Shown here: positions 27,485 to 36,785 of the stretch, piece after piece
How the letters are laid out: each line of letters opens with the position of its first letter
Numbering within the stretch: the stretch's first letter is position 1
Assembly (NCBI GenBank): GCA_947467395.1
Contig: CANIIC010000014.1
Span: 1 to 43,632 of the forward strand
Source of the DNA: Bryobacterales bacterium
Lineage (GTDB): Bacteria > Acidobacteriota > Terriglobia > Bryobacterales > Bryobacteraceae
Direction of reading: 5' to 3'
DNA: 43,632 nucleotides
The notes under the pieces: model-generated
The model's database searches: none
What the model was told of the DNA's origin: nothing
What the model saw: only the letters and a program-made list of their open reading frames with translations
Translations under genes and position numbers: made by a program

Positions 27485-28276
27485 ATGTCTGGGGACCTAA
27501 AGCTCGGGCGATTATTCGCGGAATCCGCTGGTATCTATTTTTCGCGGCTGCCCCTGTTCTTGATTATTCTGGCGATTCCGGCAATTGTGGCGTCGATTCT
27601 TTTTGTGGCGGCAGCCATTCTCCTGATCGGATTCTCCCCGGAGGCTTCGGGGTTGGATCCGAACACGTTGACGGTGACGATCACACCGCAGCAGTGGGTG
27701 CTGGTGTCAGCGGCGGGCATTCTGATTGCGATCGTACTGGCGTTGGGCATGTCGGCGACGGTGCATGCGGCAAGTGCGGGGCGGCGGGTGGGGGCTCGCG
27801 AGGCGTTCGGGATGAATACGGCCAAATCACTCCAAATCTTCTGGCTCCAGACGGCGATTTATGCGGTCGCGCTGCGGCTTTCGCCATTGGCGGCGCCGCT
27901 GCTGTGGTTTTCGGTGGCGTTCGGGAGCGTAGTCGCGTTGCGGGAGGACCTGGGTCCGAGTGAAGGGATGGACCGGGCGTGGGCCTTGACGGAGGGCAAT
28001 CGGCTGAAGGTTCTGGCGGTGGAACTACTGGTTCTGATCCCGGTGGTAGTGGCGTGTGTGCTGGTGGCCGTCGCATTTTTGGTCCCGGGTCCGTGGTTCA
28101 ATCTGAACAAGATCTCCCCGTATATTCGCTTGGGGCTTGCGCCCCTGATCACGGGTTGGATGCTGGTGCCGATGCAGTTCATGTTCGTGGTGTTTGGCCG
28201 CGCGTATGAGATGCTGAAGCAAGCTGAACAGCCGGCTCTGCACGCCCGGGCGGCTTCCAGCGTCAGTTCTTCTTAA
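27485..28276 (+). CDS. Multi-TM membrane protein of unknown function
   Basis: Several hydrophobic helices; long plus-strand ORF with consistent coding character. Confidence 0.75.
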   Translation: MSGDLKLGRLFAESAGIYFSRLPLFLIILAIPAIVASILFVAAAILLIGFSPEASGLDPNTLTVTITPQQWVLVSAAGILIAIVLALGMSATVHAASAGRRVGAREAFGMNTAKSLQIFWLQTAIYAVALRLSPLAAPLLWFSVAFGSVVALREDLGPSEGMDRAWALTEGNRLKVLAVELLVLIPVVVACVLVAVAFLVPGPWFNLNKISPYIRLGLAPLITGWMLVPMQFMFVVFGRAYEMLKQAEQPALHARAASSVSSS

Positions 28277-28308
28277 GCCCGTGCTTCGGCGTGGGCTCGC
28301 CTGAACCC

Positions 28309-29517
28309 ATGCCTGAATGGACGCTTAAATACGCCGATGCCCGCGGGGAGGTCCACCAACAGGTGGCCGAAGCCGATTCCGAGCGCGAATTGCGCGACCG
28401 GCTGACCGAGCAGGGCTACCTTGTGTATTCGATCAAGCCTCGCTCTGAGAGCGTGGCCGGAAGCATCGGGCCGAAGCGCAATAAGGTCAACCTTGAGAAG
28501 TTTCTCATTTTTAATCAACAGTTTGTGACGCTAGTTCGGGCCGGGTTGCCGATCCTGAAGAGCCTGGATCTGCTGTCGGAACGCCTGACCGATCCGAAAC
28601 TGTCGAAGTACATTCTCGGCGTACGCGAAGAAGTGAAGAACGGTGCGTTGCTGTCCGATGCGTTCGCGCGGCAGAACGTCTTCCCTCCCATCTACGTGAC
28701 CAGCGTGCTGGCGGGGGAGCGGAGCGGTTCGTTGGCGGACGTGCTGGAGCGCTACATCACGTATCAGAAGCTGTCGTTATCGGTGCGGCGCAAGTTGGTA
28801 GTTTCGTTGATTTACCCCGCGGTGTTGATCTGCCTGGTGGTGGGGCTGGTGGTGTTCCTGGTGACCTACGTGGTGCCGAACTTCGCCGAGTTGTATCGCA
28901 ATATGGATGCTGAGTTGCCTGCGGCGACGCAGTTTCTGATCGCGATCGGGACGACGGCGCGGAGCTACGTGCTTGGTGGGTTTGTGGCGCTGATCGTGGG
29001 AGTCTTCGCGTTCCGGTATTGGGCTCGTACGGCGGCGGGTGGCGAGGCGGTGGATCGCTTCTTGCTGAAAGTCCCGGGTTTGGGCGAAGTGTGGCTGAAG
29101 TATCAGGTGGCGCAGTTTTCGCGCATGTTGGGGACGTTGCTGATCGGCGGCATTCCGCTGATGCAGGCGCTGAACACGGCAGCGGAATCGCTGGGGACGC
29201 CGGTGCTCAAAAAGGTGCTGACGCAGGCGGTGAAGCTGGTACGGGAAGGGCAGTCGCTTTCGAGTTCGCTCAGGACGACGGAGATTTTCCCGTCGTTGTC
29301 CCTGGACATGATCGAAGTGGGCGAATCGACGGGCGCGTTGCCTGCGATGCTGACCAGCGTGGCCGAGTTCTACGAAGAAGACGTTTCAACGCGCGTCACG
29401 GGACTGCTGAGCCTGATCGAGCCGATCATCATGATCGTGATGGCGGTGTTTGTCGGGTTCGTACTGGTGTCCCTATACCTGCCGATCTTCTCTCTGGCGG
29501 ATTCGATCCGGCCGTAA
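28309..29517 (+). CDS. pilC: Type II secretion/type IV pilus inner-membrane platform protein (GspF/PilC)
   Basis: FLIFNQQFVTLVRAGLPILKSLDLLSERLTDPKLSKYILGVREEVKNG...SVLAGERSGSL...MIEVGESTGALPAML. Confidence 0.92.
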   Translation: MPEWTLKYADARGEVHQQVAEADSERELRDRLTEQGYLVYSIKPRSESVAGSIGPKRNKVNLEKFLIFNQQFVTLVRAGLPILKSLDLLSERLTDPKLSKYILGVREEVKNGALLSDAFARQNVFPPIYVTSVLAGERSGSLADVLERYITYQKLSLSVRRKLVVSLIYPAVLICLVVGLVVFLVTYVVPNFAELYRNMDAELPAATQFLIAIGTTARSYVLGGFVALIVGVFAFRYWARTAAGGEAVDRFLLKVPGLGEVWLKYQVAQFSRMLGTLLIGGIPLMQALNTAAESLGTPVLKKVLTQAVKLVREGQSLSSSLRTTEIFPSLSLDMIEVGESTGALPAMLTSVAEFYEEDVSTRVTGLLSLIEPIIMIVMAVFVGFVLVSLYLPIFSLADSIRP

Positions 29518-29564
29518 GAGAATCGCCGGAAACCGCCGATAGACGGGCGTCTCTTTAGACGCTC

Positions 29565-30895
29565 ATGCCGACGTTCAATCTCCGTAACGTGCTGCTATTC
29601 CTGGCCCTGCTGATTCCATAGGCATGGTTCGCCTGGCGCAATCGCAGCATGCCGCAGCTGGGCCGGGCGCATGATGACGCGATTTATCTGACGGTTTCCA
29701 AGTCGCTGGCGAAGGGGACCGGGTATCGGGTTCAGAATCTGCCGGGTGCGCCGGTGGAGACGAAATATCCTCCCGTGGTGATCTGGTTGCTGGCGCCGAT
29801 GTGGTGGTTGAATCCGCATTTCCCCGGGAATCTACCGATCGCGAGTGCGATTGGGTGGGCCATTATTCCGCCGTTTCTGTTCCTGACGGGCGTGTGGCTG
29901 AAGCGCGTGGGGATCTCGCCTACATGGCCGCGATGCTGCCGTTCGTGTTGGGCTGGATGGCATGGGTGAAGCTGTATCGCGCGGCTCCGAGTGATATCGC
30001 CACGCGGTACAACACCGACTATCTGGGGTTCTTCCTGAAGGAACTGCAGCTTTCCGATGTGCCCACGCTGGTGTGGGAGAATCAGGGCCGTTTGTTGTAC
30101 GCGATGGGCAGTTTGGTGTTTCCACTGGAGTATGATTCGATGCTGCTGGTGATGCTGCGCATTACGGCGGCGGTGGGAATCCTGCATGGGTTGTGGCTGC
30201 AGCGGCGGAATCGCGTGTTGTGGTTTTTCCTGGCGTTCGCGGGGCTGATGGTGGTGGAACTGCTGGCGTGGAATTTCCCGCCGAATCTGCGGCTGATGTA
30301 CCCGCTGGTGCCGTTGGTGGTGGCGGGCCTGGTGTTTGAAAGCCAGCACATTGCGCATCTGTTCCGGGATGCGCTGCGGCACAAGGACCGCTCGCAGAGG
30401 ATCGCGGCGGGGCTGTTGGGTGTGGCGTTCGGGATGCCCGGGGTGATGGCGCTGTGGATGCAGGTGGAGATGTCGTTCACGCAGCTGCCGGCGCTGGCGG
30501 ACGAACAGGTGCGGGTCCGAACGGAGAGTGAGGCCGCATTTGCCTGGATCGCGGGACACACCGAGGCCTCCGCGAATGTGCTGTGCCTGAATCCGGCGCT
30601 GTATCTGTATACGGGCCGGTGGGCGGAATCGATTTTCCCGCTGCCCATTTACTGGTATCGCAAGGATGGCCAGGGGACGCTGCTGCCGTTCCGGAACCTT
30701 GCGGCGCAATCGGCGCACCTGATGGAGTACTTCTACGTCCACGAAAGCGATCTCAACGCGCTGGCACCGGGGCAGGCCGAGGAGTTGAAGAAGCTGCTTC
30801 AGGCGAGTACGGATCTGAAGCCGGTCTACCAGGGCAATCGTGGCGTCGTCTATCAATTGGCGCAGCGTCCGGTGGCGGCCTCGAAGGCTCCCTAA
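29565..30895 (+). pseudogene. Decayed polytopic glycosyltransferase-like (RgtA-D/GT39-type) membrane protein
   Basis: ATG at 29565 reads MPTFNLRNVLLFLALLIP-TAG(29619-29621)-AWFAWRNRSMPQLGRAHDDAIYLTVSKSLAKGTGYR...KYPPVVIWLL...TGVWLKRVGIS, then shifts frame near 29905-29925 into ...AAMLPFVLGWMAWVKLYRAAPSDIATRYNTDYLGFFL... to 30895. Confidence 0.85.
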
Positions 30896-31002
30896 AACTC
30901 GCGTGTGTTCTGCACACTGGAGCCCGATCTTGCGTCATAGTTAGTGTAGGCTTCGTTACGCCGCTGGGTGGTTGGGATGAAGTCATTGAAAATAATAGCT
31001 TT

Positions 31003-32643
31003 ATGGCTGCAAGTGACCGAATGACGCCGAACGTTCCCACCTCCACCCCCGCCGTCCAGGAGACGGAGCAGGCGCGCGCGTTGGCTCACCGGTACTATCA
31101 CGAGTTCGTCGATCTACGGGAAACCCGCATCGACCACGAGCTGTTCACGTCGATTCCGGTCGACCTGATGTTCCGCTACAACTTCGTTCCGATTCAGGGG
31201 CAAAATGGCACGCTCGAAATCGCGCTGGCCGATCCGCGCAATCTGAGCCTGATCGATGAGTTGAGCGTCCTGCTGCAGAAGAAACTGCGGATCAAAGTCG
31301 CGACGCTGTCGCAGATTTCGGATCTACTGAAGAAGACGGAACAATCCCAGCGCGTGCTGGAAGAGGTCACGGAAGGCTTCACGCTGGACGTGGTGGGCGA
31401 CGAGGAAAATCCGGACGAGACGTTGTCGATCGATCGCCTGGCGTCGGGCGATTCGGACATCGCGCCGGTGATCAAGCTGGTCGACACCACGATCTTCAAC
31501 GCGTTGGAGCGTCGCGCGAGTGACGTCCACATCGAAACGCGCGATCAGGAAGTGGCCATCAAGTACCGCATTGATGGCGTGTTGCATTACGCGATGCCGC
31601 CGATCGCCAAGGACTGGCATTCGACGATCATCTCGCGCATCAAGGTCATGAGCGAACTGGATATCGCCGAGCGACGCATTCCGCAGGACGGTCGTTTCCG
31701 TGTTCGCTACAAGAACCGCTTGATCGATTTCCGCGTGTCCATCATGCCTACGGTGTTCGGTGAGGACGCCGTGCTTCGCGTGCTGGACAAAGAGTCGATG
31801 AGCGAGAAGTTTTCCAGCCTGAGTCTCGACGTCGTTGGGTTCGGCGGGCCGGATCTGGTGAAATTCCGGCGCTACATCAAAGAGCCGTACGGGATGGTGT
31901 TGGTGACGGGGCCGACGGGTTCCGGTAAAACCACGACGTTGTACGCGGCACTCAGTGAAATTAAGACGGACGAAGACAAGATCATCACGATTGAAGATCC
32001 GGTGGAGTATCAGCTCCGGGGCATCACGCAGATTCCGGTGAATGAGAAGAAGGGGCTGACGTTCGCGCGCGGGCTGCGTTCGATTTTGCGTCATGACCCG
32101 GACAAGATCATGGTGGGCGAAATTCGTGACCAGGAGACGGCGCAGATCGCGATCAACGCGGCGCTCACCGGTCACTTGGTGTTTACTACGGTCCACGCGA
32201 ACAACGTGTTCGACGTGCTAGGCCGCTTCCTGAACATGGGAGTGGAGCCGTACAACTTCGTCAGCGCGCTGAACTGCATTTTGGCGCAGCGGTTGATCCG
32301 GCAGATCTGCCCGCACTGCAAGACTCCGGTGAAGTACTCAGATCAGGAACTGCTCGATAGCGGCCTCGATCCATCGAAGTGGCGCGGCGTGACGCTGTAC
32401 GACGGACCGGGATGTTTCGAGTGCGGTGGCACGGGCTTCCGCGGCCGCAGCGCGATTACGGAATTGTTGGATTTGACGGAGCCAATTCGCGAGCTGATTT
32501 TGGACAAGCGGCCGGCATCGGAGATCAAGCGCAAGGCGCGCGAGGACGGCATGACGTCTCTGCGGGAATCGGCGTTGGAGAAGGTGGCTGAGGGTTCCAC
32601 GACATTGAAGGAGATCAACAAGGTCACGTTTATCGAGGCCTGA
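31003..32643 (+). CDS. pilB: Type II secretion/type IV pilus assembly ATPase (GspE/PilB)
   Basis: Walker A GPTGSGKTTTLYAAL; IEDPVEYQL; HDPDKIMVGEIRDQETAQIAINAALTGHLVFTTVHAN; CPHC...CFECGGTGF. Start placed at the internal ATG; the listed ORF extends back into the pseudogene. Confidence 0.95.
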   Translation: MAASDRMTPNVPTSTPAVQETEQARALAHRYYHEFVDLRETRIDHELFTSIPVDLMFRYNFVPIQGQNGTLEIALADPRNLSLIDELSVLLQKKLRIKVATLSQISDLLKKTEQSQRVLEEVTEGFTLDVVGDEENPDETLSIDRLASGDSDIAPVIKLVDTTIFNALERRASDVHIETRDQEVAIKYRIDGVLHYAMPPIAKDWHSTIISRIKVMSELDIAERRIPQDGRFRVRYKNRLIDFRVSIMPTVFGEDAVLRVLDKESMSEKFSSLSLDVVGFGGPDLVKFRRYIKEPYGMVLVTGPTGSGKTTTLYAALSEIKTDEDKIITIEDPVEYQLRGITQIPVNEKKGLTFARGLRSILRHDPDKIMVGEIRDQETAQIAINAALTGHLVFTTVHANNVFDVLGRFLNMGVEPYNFVSALNCILAQRLIRQICPHCKTPVKYSDQELLDSGLDPSKWRGVTLYDGPGCFECGGTGFRGRSAITELLDLTEPIRELILDKRPASEIKRKAREDGMTSLRESALEKVAEGSTTLKEINKVTFIEA

Positions 32644-32651
32644 GCCATCGC

Positions 32652-33491
32652 ATGTCGTTCCTTAAACACATTTTGCAAGAGGCCGCTCCTAGCTACATTT
32701 TCGAGTTCTCGGAAGCGGGTGTGGCGTATTCGGCCAACGGGCAGCAAGGGTTCGCGGAGTTCGCGCCGGGTACGCTGGTGCCGTCCCCGGTGGAAGACAA
32801 CATTCTTTCGGCGGATGCCGTGGCGTCGACGCTGCATCGGATCGCGCCCGGTGGCGGTGGCAAGAAGCGGCGGCCTGCGGCGGTGATTCTGCCGGATTCC
32901 TCTGTGCGCGTGAGCCTGCTGGATTTCGATTCGTTCCCGGCGTCGGCCGAGGAGCAGCTGGCGCTGGTGCGCTTCCGCGTGAAGAAGACGGTCCCGTTCG
33001 ATATCGAAGCCGCAGCGGTCAGCTATTGGGTGCAGCCTGGATCAGGCGGCAAGAGCGTGATCGCGGTGACGGTGGCGTTTGAGATTTTGGCTCGCTATGA
33101 GGCGCTGTTCCGCGCGGCGGGTTTCCATCCGGGCGAAGTAACCTCTTCGTCGCTGGCGGCGCTGCGGTTACAGCATGGGCCTGGCGTGGCGGTGCTGGCG
33201 AAGTTGGCGGGCAACGTGTTGACGGTGATCGCGGTGGCCGATGGCCGGGTCAAGTTGTTCCGCTGCCTGACGCTGGATGAGATTACGGATCAGGAATTGT
33301 TGGGCGTGTTGCAGCCGACCTTCGCGTATGTGGAAGACGAACTGGGACAGCCGGTCAGCAAGCTGATCGCGTGCGGCTTCGGTCGCGCTCCGGAAGGGCT
33401 CACAATGCCGATGGAGCCATTGCGCAGCAGCGTGGGTTCAGTGAACGCCTTCAACGCGGGGCTGCTGGGATATTTGGAGTCGGTGCAATGA
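32652..33491 (+). CDS. PilM-like pilus assembly protein
   Basis: EEQLALVRFRVKKTVPFDIEAAAVSYWV...ILARYEALFRAAGFHPGEVTSSSLAALRL; position between the ATPase and PilN-like gene. Confidence 0.8.
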   Translation: MSFLKHILQEAAPSYIFEFSEAGVAYSANGQQGFAEFAPGTLVPSPVEDNILSADAVASTLHRIAPGGGGKKRRPAAVILPDSSVRVSLLDFDSFPASAEEQLALVRFRVKKTVPFDIEAAAVSYWVQPGSGGKSVIAVTVAFEILARYEALFRAAGFHPGEVTSSSLAALRLQHGPGVAVLAKLAGNVLTVIAVADGRVKLFRCLTLDEITDQELLGVLQPTFAYVEDELGQPVSKLIACGFGRAPEGLTMPMEPLRSSVGSVNAFNAGLLGYLESVQ

Positions 33492-34060
33492 CACGTATCC
33501 CGATAAACCTGGCGAGTGAACCGTTCCGTAAGGATCGCGGCGCGATTGTTGTGGCGTCCACGATTTCGGCGGTACTGCTAGTGCTGCTGGGCGTGCAGGG
33601 GCTGATGATTCTTTCGGCGCGTGACAGTGCGGCGACGAATCGCGAGATGGTGGCGTCGCTGCAGTCACAATTGACCACTGCCACCTCCGAGCAGGCCAAG
33701 GCCGATGCGGTGTTGCGCGAACCGATGAATGCGGAAGTGCTCCAGCAGAGCGTGTTACTGAACGCGCTGGTGCAACGCAAGTCGATCAGCTGGTCTCGGT
33801 TGTTCGCCGATATCGAAGGCGTGTTGCCTCCGAATGTGCGCTTGGTCCAGGTGCGGTTGCCGCAGATCAACTCTCGCAACGAAGTGACGCTGGATATGGA
33901 AGTGGGCGCGAAGGATGCGTCCGATGCCATTGCGTTCACGAAGAAATTACAGGAATCGCCTTTGTTTGGGCCGGCGACGCTGTTGCGCGCAGATCCGCCG
34001 ACGCAGAATGAACCCTTGTACCGCTATCGATTGACGGTGAGCTATGGCCAAAAGTTCTAA
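33488..34060 (+). CDS. PilN-like pilus assembly protein
   Basis: MTRIPINLASEPFRKDRGAIVVASTISAVLLVLLGVQGL; SWSRLFADIEGVLPPNVRLVQVRL. Confidence 0.88.
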   Translation: MTRIPINLASEPFRKDRGAIVVASTISAVLLVLLGVQGLMILSARDSAATNREMVASLQSQLTTATSEQAKADAVLREPMNAEVLQQSVLLNALVQRKSISWSRLFADIEGVLPPNVRLVQVRLPQINSRNEVTLDMEVGAKDASDAIAFTKKLQESPLFGPATLLRADPPTQNEPLYRYRLTVSYGQKF

Positions 34061-34664
34061 ATCAAAGGCATCGTCTAAGAGCCTGAGCGCCACGCAGATT
34101 GCGCGGGCGGTAATGGGGCTGCTGGTCGTTTTGAATCTGATCGCGGCGTGGCTGGTCTTCAATCCTCCGGGTGGTTCGGCGGAAGGGCTGGAGCAGGATC
34201 TGGCGAGCCTACAGAAGCAGGTGGCGCAGGCCAAGGCTCGCATGGAAGAGACCAAGCAGCACGCGGCGGCGGTGCAGAAGGGTCGCGGGGATGCGGATGC
34301 GTTCCTGGCGAAGTACTTCGTGACGCGTCGCACGCTGCCGTCGAACCTGCTGACGGAACTGAATGACATCGCCAAGCGGGCCGGGATTAAGGATCGTGGC
34401 AACGCGTTTTCGATTGACCTGATCGAAGGCTCCGAAACGCTGGGCATGGTGACGATCACCGCGAACTTCGAAGGCACGTATCGGAACCTGTTGAGCTTCG
34501 TGCGCGAGATTGACCGCTCGCCGAGCTTGCTGATTGTCGAGTCGCTGAATGCGGCACCGCAGCAGGGCGCGAACACGCTGATGGTGGCGATCAAGATGGA
34601 AGCCTTCATTCGTGAGGATGCGGGCGATGTGGCGCAGGTCGCGCAGGCGGGAGGCGATCGGTGA
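34044..34664 (+). CDS. PilO-like pilus assembly protein
   Basis: Single N-terminal TM, coiled coil, LLTELNDIAKRAGIKDRG...FEGTYRNLLSFVREIDRSPSLLIVESL. Confidence 0.85.
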   Translation: MAKSSKSKASSKSLSATQIARAVMGLLVVLNLIAAWLVFNPPGGSAEGLEQDLASLQKQVAQAKARMEETKQHAAAVQKGRGDADAFLAKYFVTRRTLPSNLLTELNDIAKRAGIKDRGNAFSIDLIEGSETLGMVTITANFEGTYRNLLSFVREIDRSPSLLIVESLNAAPQQGANTLMVAIKMEAFIREDAGDVAQVAQAGGDR

Positions 34665-35374
34665 TGCCGAAGTGGATGCCGACCGGCCTGGGTGCCGAGC
34701 CGAAGAAAGTGATGATCCTGATCGGGCTGTTGGTGTTGGCTCCGGTGGCGTATTGGTACGGGAACAGTTCGGACACGCCGACGTCGAGCACTCCGGTGGC
34801 GGTGACTCCGCGTGCGAGTCTGCCGATCGTGGAGCCTACGCGTGTGGCGGCCTCGCGTCCGAAGAATCGCAGCAAGGCGGGACGCCCGGTAACGGAAGAT
34901 TTTCGGCCGACGTTGAATCTGCCGGACGATTTTGATTTGAGCAAGGTGGATCCGACGTTGCGTACGGATCTGTTGGCGAAGGTTCGGGAAGTGGGCGAAG
35001 CGGGCGGCTCGCGTAGTTTGTTCGAGTTCTATACGCCGCCTCCACCGCCGCCGCCGAAGGTGGATCCGATCAAGCCGACCGCGCCGGTGAAGCCGGTGGT
35101 ATCGGAAGCGAAGCCGCAGCCGCCTGCGACGCCAGTGAAGCCGCCTGCTCCGCCGATTCCGCTGAAGTATTTTGGTTATGAAGGCGCGCCGCGTGCGGGC
35201 CGTAAACTGCGTGCGTTGTTTGTGGATGGCGAAGAGAACTTCATCGTCGGCGAGAACGACATGATCCGCAGCCGCTATCGCGTGGTGCGCATCGGCACGA
35301 CTTCCGCGGAAGTGGAAGACACGGTGGCGAAGAACACGCAGACGATTCGCATTGTCGATCGCAGTGATCCTTGA
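34661..35374 (+). CDS. PilP-like protein with proline-rich linker
   Basis: One TM, EFYTPPPPPPPKVDPIKPTAPVKPVVSEAKPQPPATPVKPPAPPIPLKYFGYEG; follows the PilO-like gene. Confidence 0.7.
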   Translation: MMPKWMPTGLGAEPKKVMILIGLLVLAPVAYWYGNSSDTPTSSTPVAVTPRASLPIVEPTRVAASRPKNRSKAGRPVTEDFRPTLNLPDDFDLSKVDPTLRTDLLAKVREVGEAGGSRSLFEFYTPPPPPPPKVDPIKPTAPVKPVVSEAKPQPPATPVKPPAPPIPLKYFGYEGAPRAGRKLRALFVDGEENFIVGENDMIRSRYRVVRIGTTSAEVEDTVAKNTQTIRIVDRSDP

Positions 35375-35384
35375 TTGGTGAACG

Positions 35385-36785
35385 ATGATGTTGCGGCCCG
35401 TCACATCCCGGCGTAAGAAAGAGCAAGGCGGGTTCATCCTGCTGGTGGTCTTCCTGATGGCCGGTGCGATCGCGCTAATGCTGTACGCGCAATTGCCGCG
35501 TGTGGCGTTTGAGAGCGAGCGCGAAAAAGAACAACTATTGATCGAGCGCGGGGAGCAGTATATTCGCGCGATTCAGCTGTATCAAGCCGATAACAGCGGG
35601 CAATGGCCGCAGAGCATCGACGATCTGGAGCGCGGCAAGAACAAGCGCTACCTGCGTCGCCGCTACATCGATCCGTACACGGGCAAAGACGACTGGCGTT
35701 TGATCCACACCAATGGTGTGCAGCTCACCGACTCGCTGGTGCAGAAGCCACCGACGGATCCGAATAGCGGGTCGCAGAGCGCGTCGTCCTCTTCATCGAG
35801 CAGCACGCAGCAGAATCAGGAACAAGAGGTGAATGCGGCGGTGCTCGCGCGGCCCAGCGACACCACATTGCCGGGGGCGCAGCAGTTCAATGCTCCGACA
35901 CCGCAGCAGATTCCGGGGCAGCCGAATTTCCCGGGTCAGGCGCAGTTTAACGCAGGTGGGTTCGGAGTTCCGGGTGCGGGACTGCCGGCAGGAGTCCAGT
36001 TGCCGGGGAATGTGCAGACGGCGGCGGGTCCGGGTGCGCAGCAGGGCGGGTTTCAACCGCAGTTTCCTGGGCAACAATTTCCAGGACAGACGCCGCCGCC
36101 GGGTGTACAAGTGAATCCGGCCGGATTTCAGCCGCAGTTTCCGGGGCAGCAGTTCGCGGGTCAGCAAGCGCCGCCGGGAACGCAGAATCAGAACCAGCAG
36201 GCGCCTCCGGGGTTTCAGTTCGGTCCGAACGGGCAACTGATCCCGGCTCCGATCGGTGCGGCGAATCCAGGGCAGGCTCCCGTCGCGACGCCGGGTGTTC
36301 CTGGTGGGACGCCGAACAATGCGGGCGCGAACGCCATCATGAATTTGCTGACGACGCCTCGTACGCCGCCCGCGGGTGTGACCACGACGACCAACAACGC
36401 CGTCGGTGGAGGCGGCATTGCGGGGGTCGCGAGCAAGCACACGGGCGCGAGCATCAAGGTTTACAAAGAACGCCAGAAGTATGAGGAGTGGGAGTTCGTG
36501 TACACGCCTCGGCAGGGCACCGGTGGCGTCGGTGGAGCTGGTGGTGCGGGTCAGCCGGGAGGTCCGGGGCAGCCAGGACAACCGGGTCAACCCGGGCAGC
36601 CGGGACGGCAGGGACAGCAAGGCGGCGGTGGCTTCACGGGCACTGGATTGGGTCAGGGCGGGGGCTTCGGACAGGGCGGCGCGGGTGGTGGGTTTGGTCA
36701 GCCGGGTGCGGGACAGGCGACGGGTCGCGGCGGGACGATCAACTTGCCTCAGGGCGTGGGCACGGGCGCGACGAAGGGCCGCTAG
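35385..36785 (+). CDS. Pseudopilin-like T2SS protein with a long Gln/Pro/Gly-rich, partly collagen-like tail
   Basis: EQGGFILLVVFLMAGAIALMLYAQLPRVAFESEREKEQLLIERGEQYIRAIQLYQADNSGQWPQSIDDLE...RRRYIDPYTGKDDWRLIHTNG; low-complexity C-terminus. Confidence 0.85.
   Translation: MMLRPVTSRRKKEQGGFILLVVFLMAGAIALMLYAQLPRVAFESEREKEQLLIERGEQYIRAIQLYQADNSGQWPQSIDDLERGKNKRYLRRRYIDPYTGKDDWRLIHTNGVQLTDSLVQKPPTDPNSGSQSASSSSSSSTQQNQEQEVNAAVLARPSDTTLPGAQQFNAPTPQQIPGQPNFPGQAQFNAGGFGVPGAGLPAGVQLPGNVQTAAGPGAQQGGFQPQFPGQQFPGQTPPPGVQVNPAGFQPQFPGQQFAGQQAPPGTQNQNQQAPPGFQFGPNGQLIPAPIGAANPGQAPVATPGVPGGTPNNAGANAIMNLLTTPRTPPAGVTTTTNNAVGGGGIAGVASKHTGASIKVYKERQKYEEWEFVYTPRQGTGGVGGAGGAGQPGGPGQPGQPGQPGQPGRQGQQGGGGFTGTGLGQGGGFGQGGAGGGFGQPGAGQATGRGGTINLPQGVGTGATKGR
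36051..36200 (+). repeat. Imperfect tandem repeat (period 75 bp/25 aa) inside the pseudopilin-like gene
   Basis: GFQPQFPGQQFPGQTPPPGVQVNPA followed by GFQPQFPGQQFAGQQAPPG. Confidence 0.75.

Noticed and set aside
30583-31002. N-terminal extension of the listed pilB/gspE ORF
   Set aside because: It is an out-of-frame reading of the pseudogene 3' end; ATPase homology begins after the ATG at 31003.
31324-32196. 290-aa minus-strand ORF inside pilB/gspE
   Set aside because: Antisense to a strongly conserved ATPase with Walker motifs; composition is ghost-like.
33947-35437. 496-aa minus-strand ORF opposite the pilN/pilO/pilP-like genes
   Set aside because: Arg/His-rich composition typical of antisense frames; the three sense genes are tightly coupled and recognisable.
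36517-36780. Gly-rich periodic DNA as a possible CRISPR or intergenic repeat array
   Set aside because: It is in-frame coding low complexity (Gly-X-Y and GGxG) with no conserved repeat-spacer structure.
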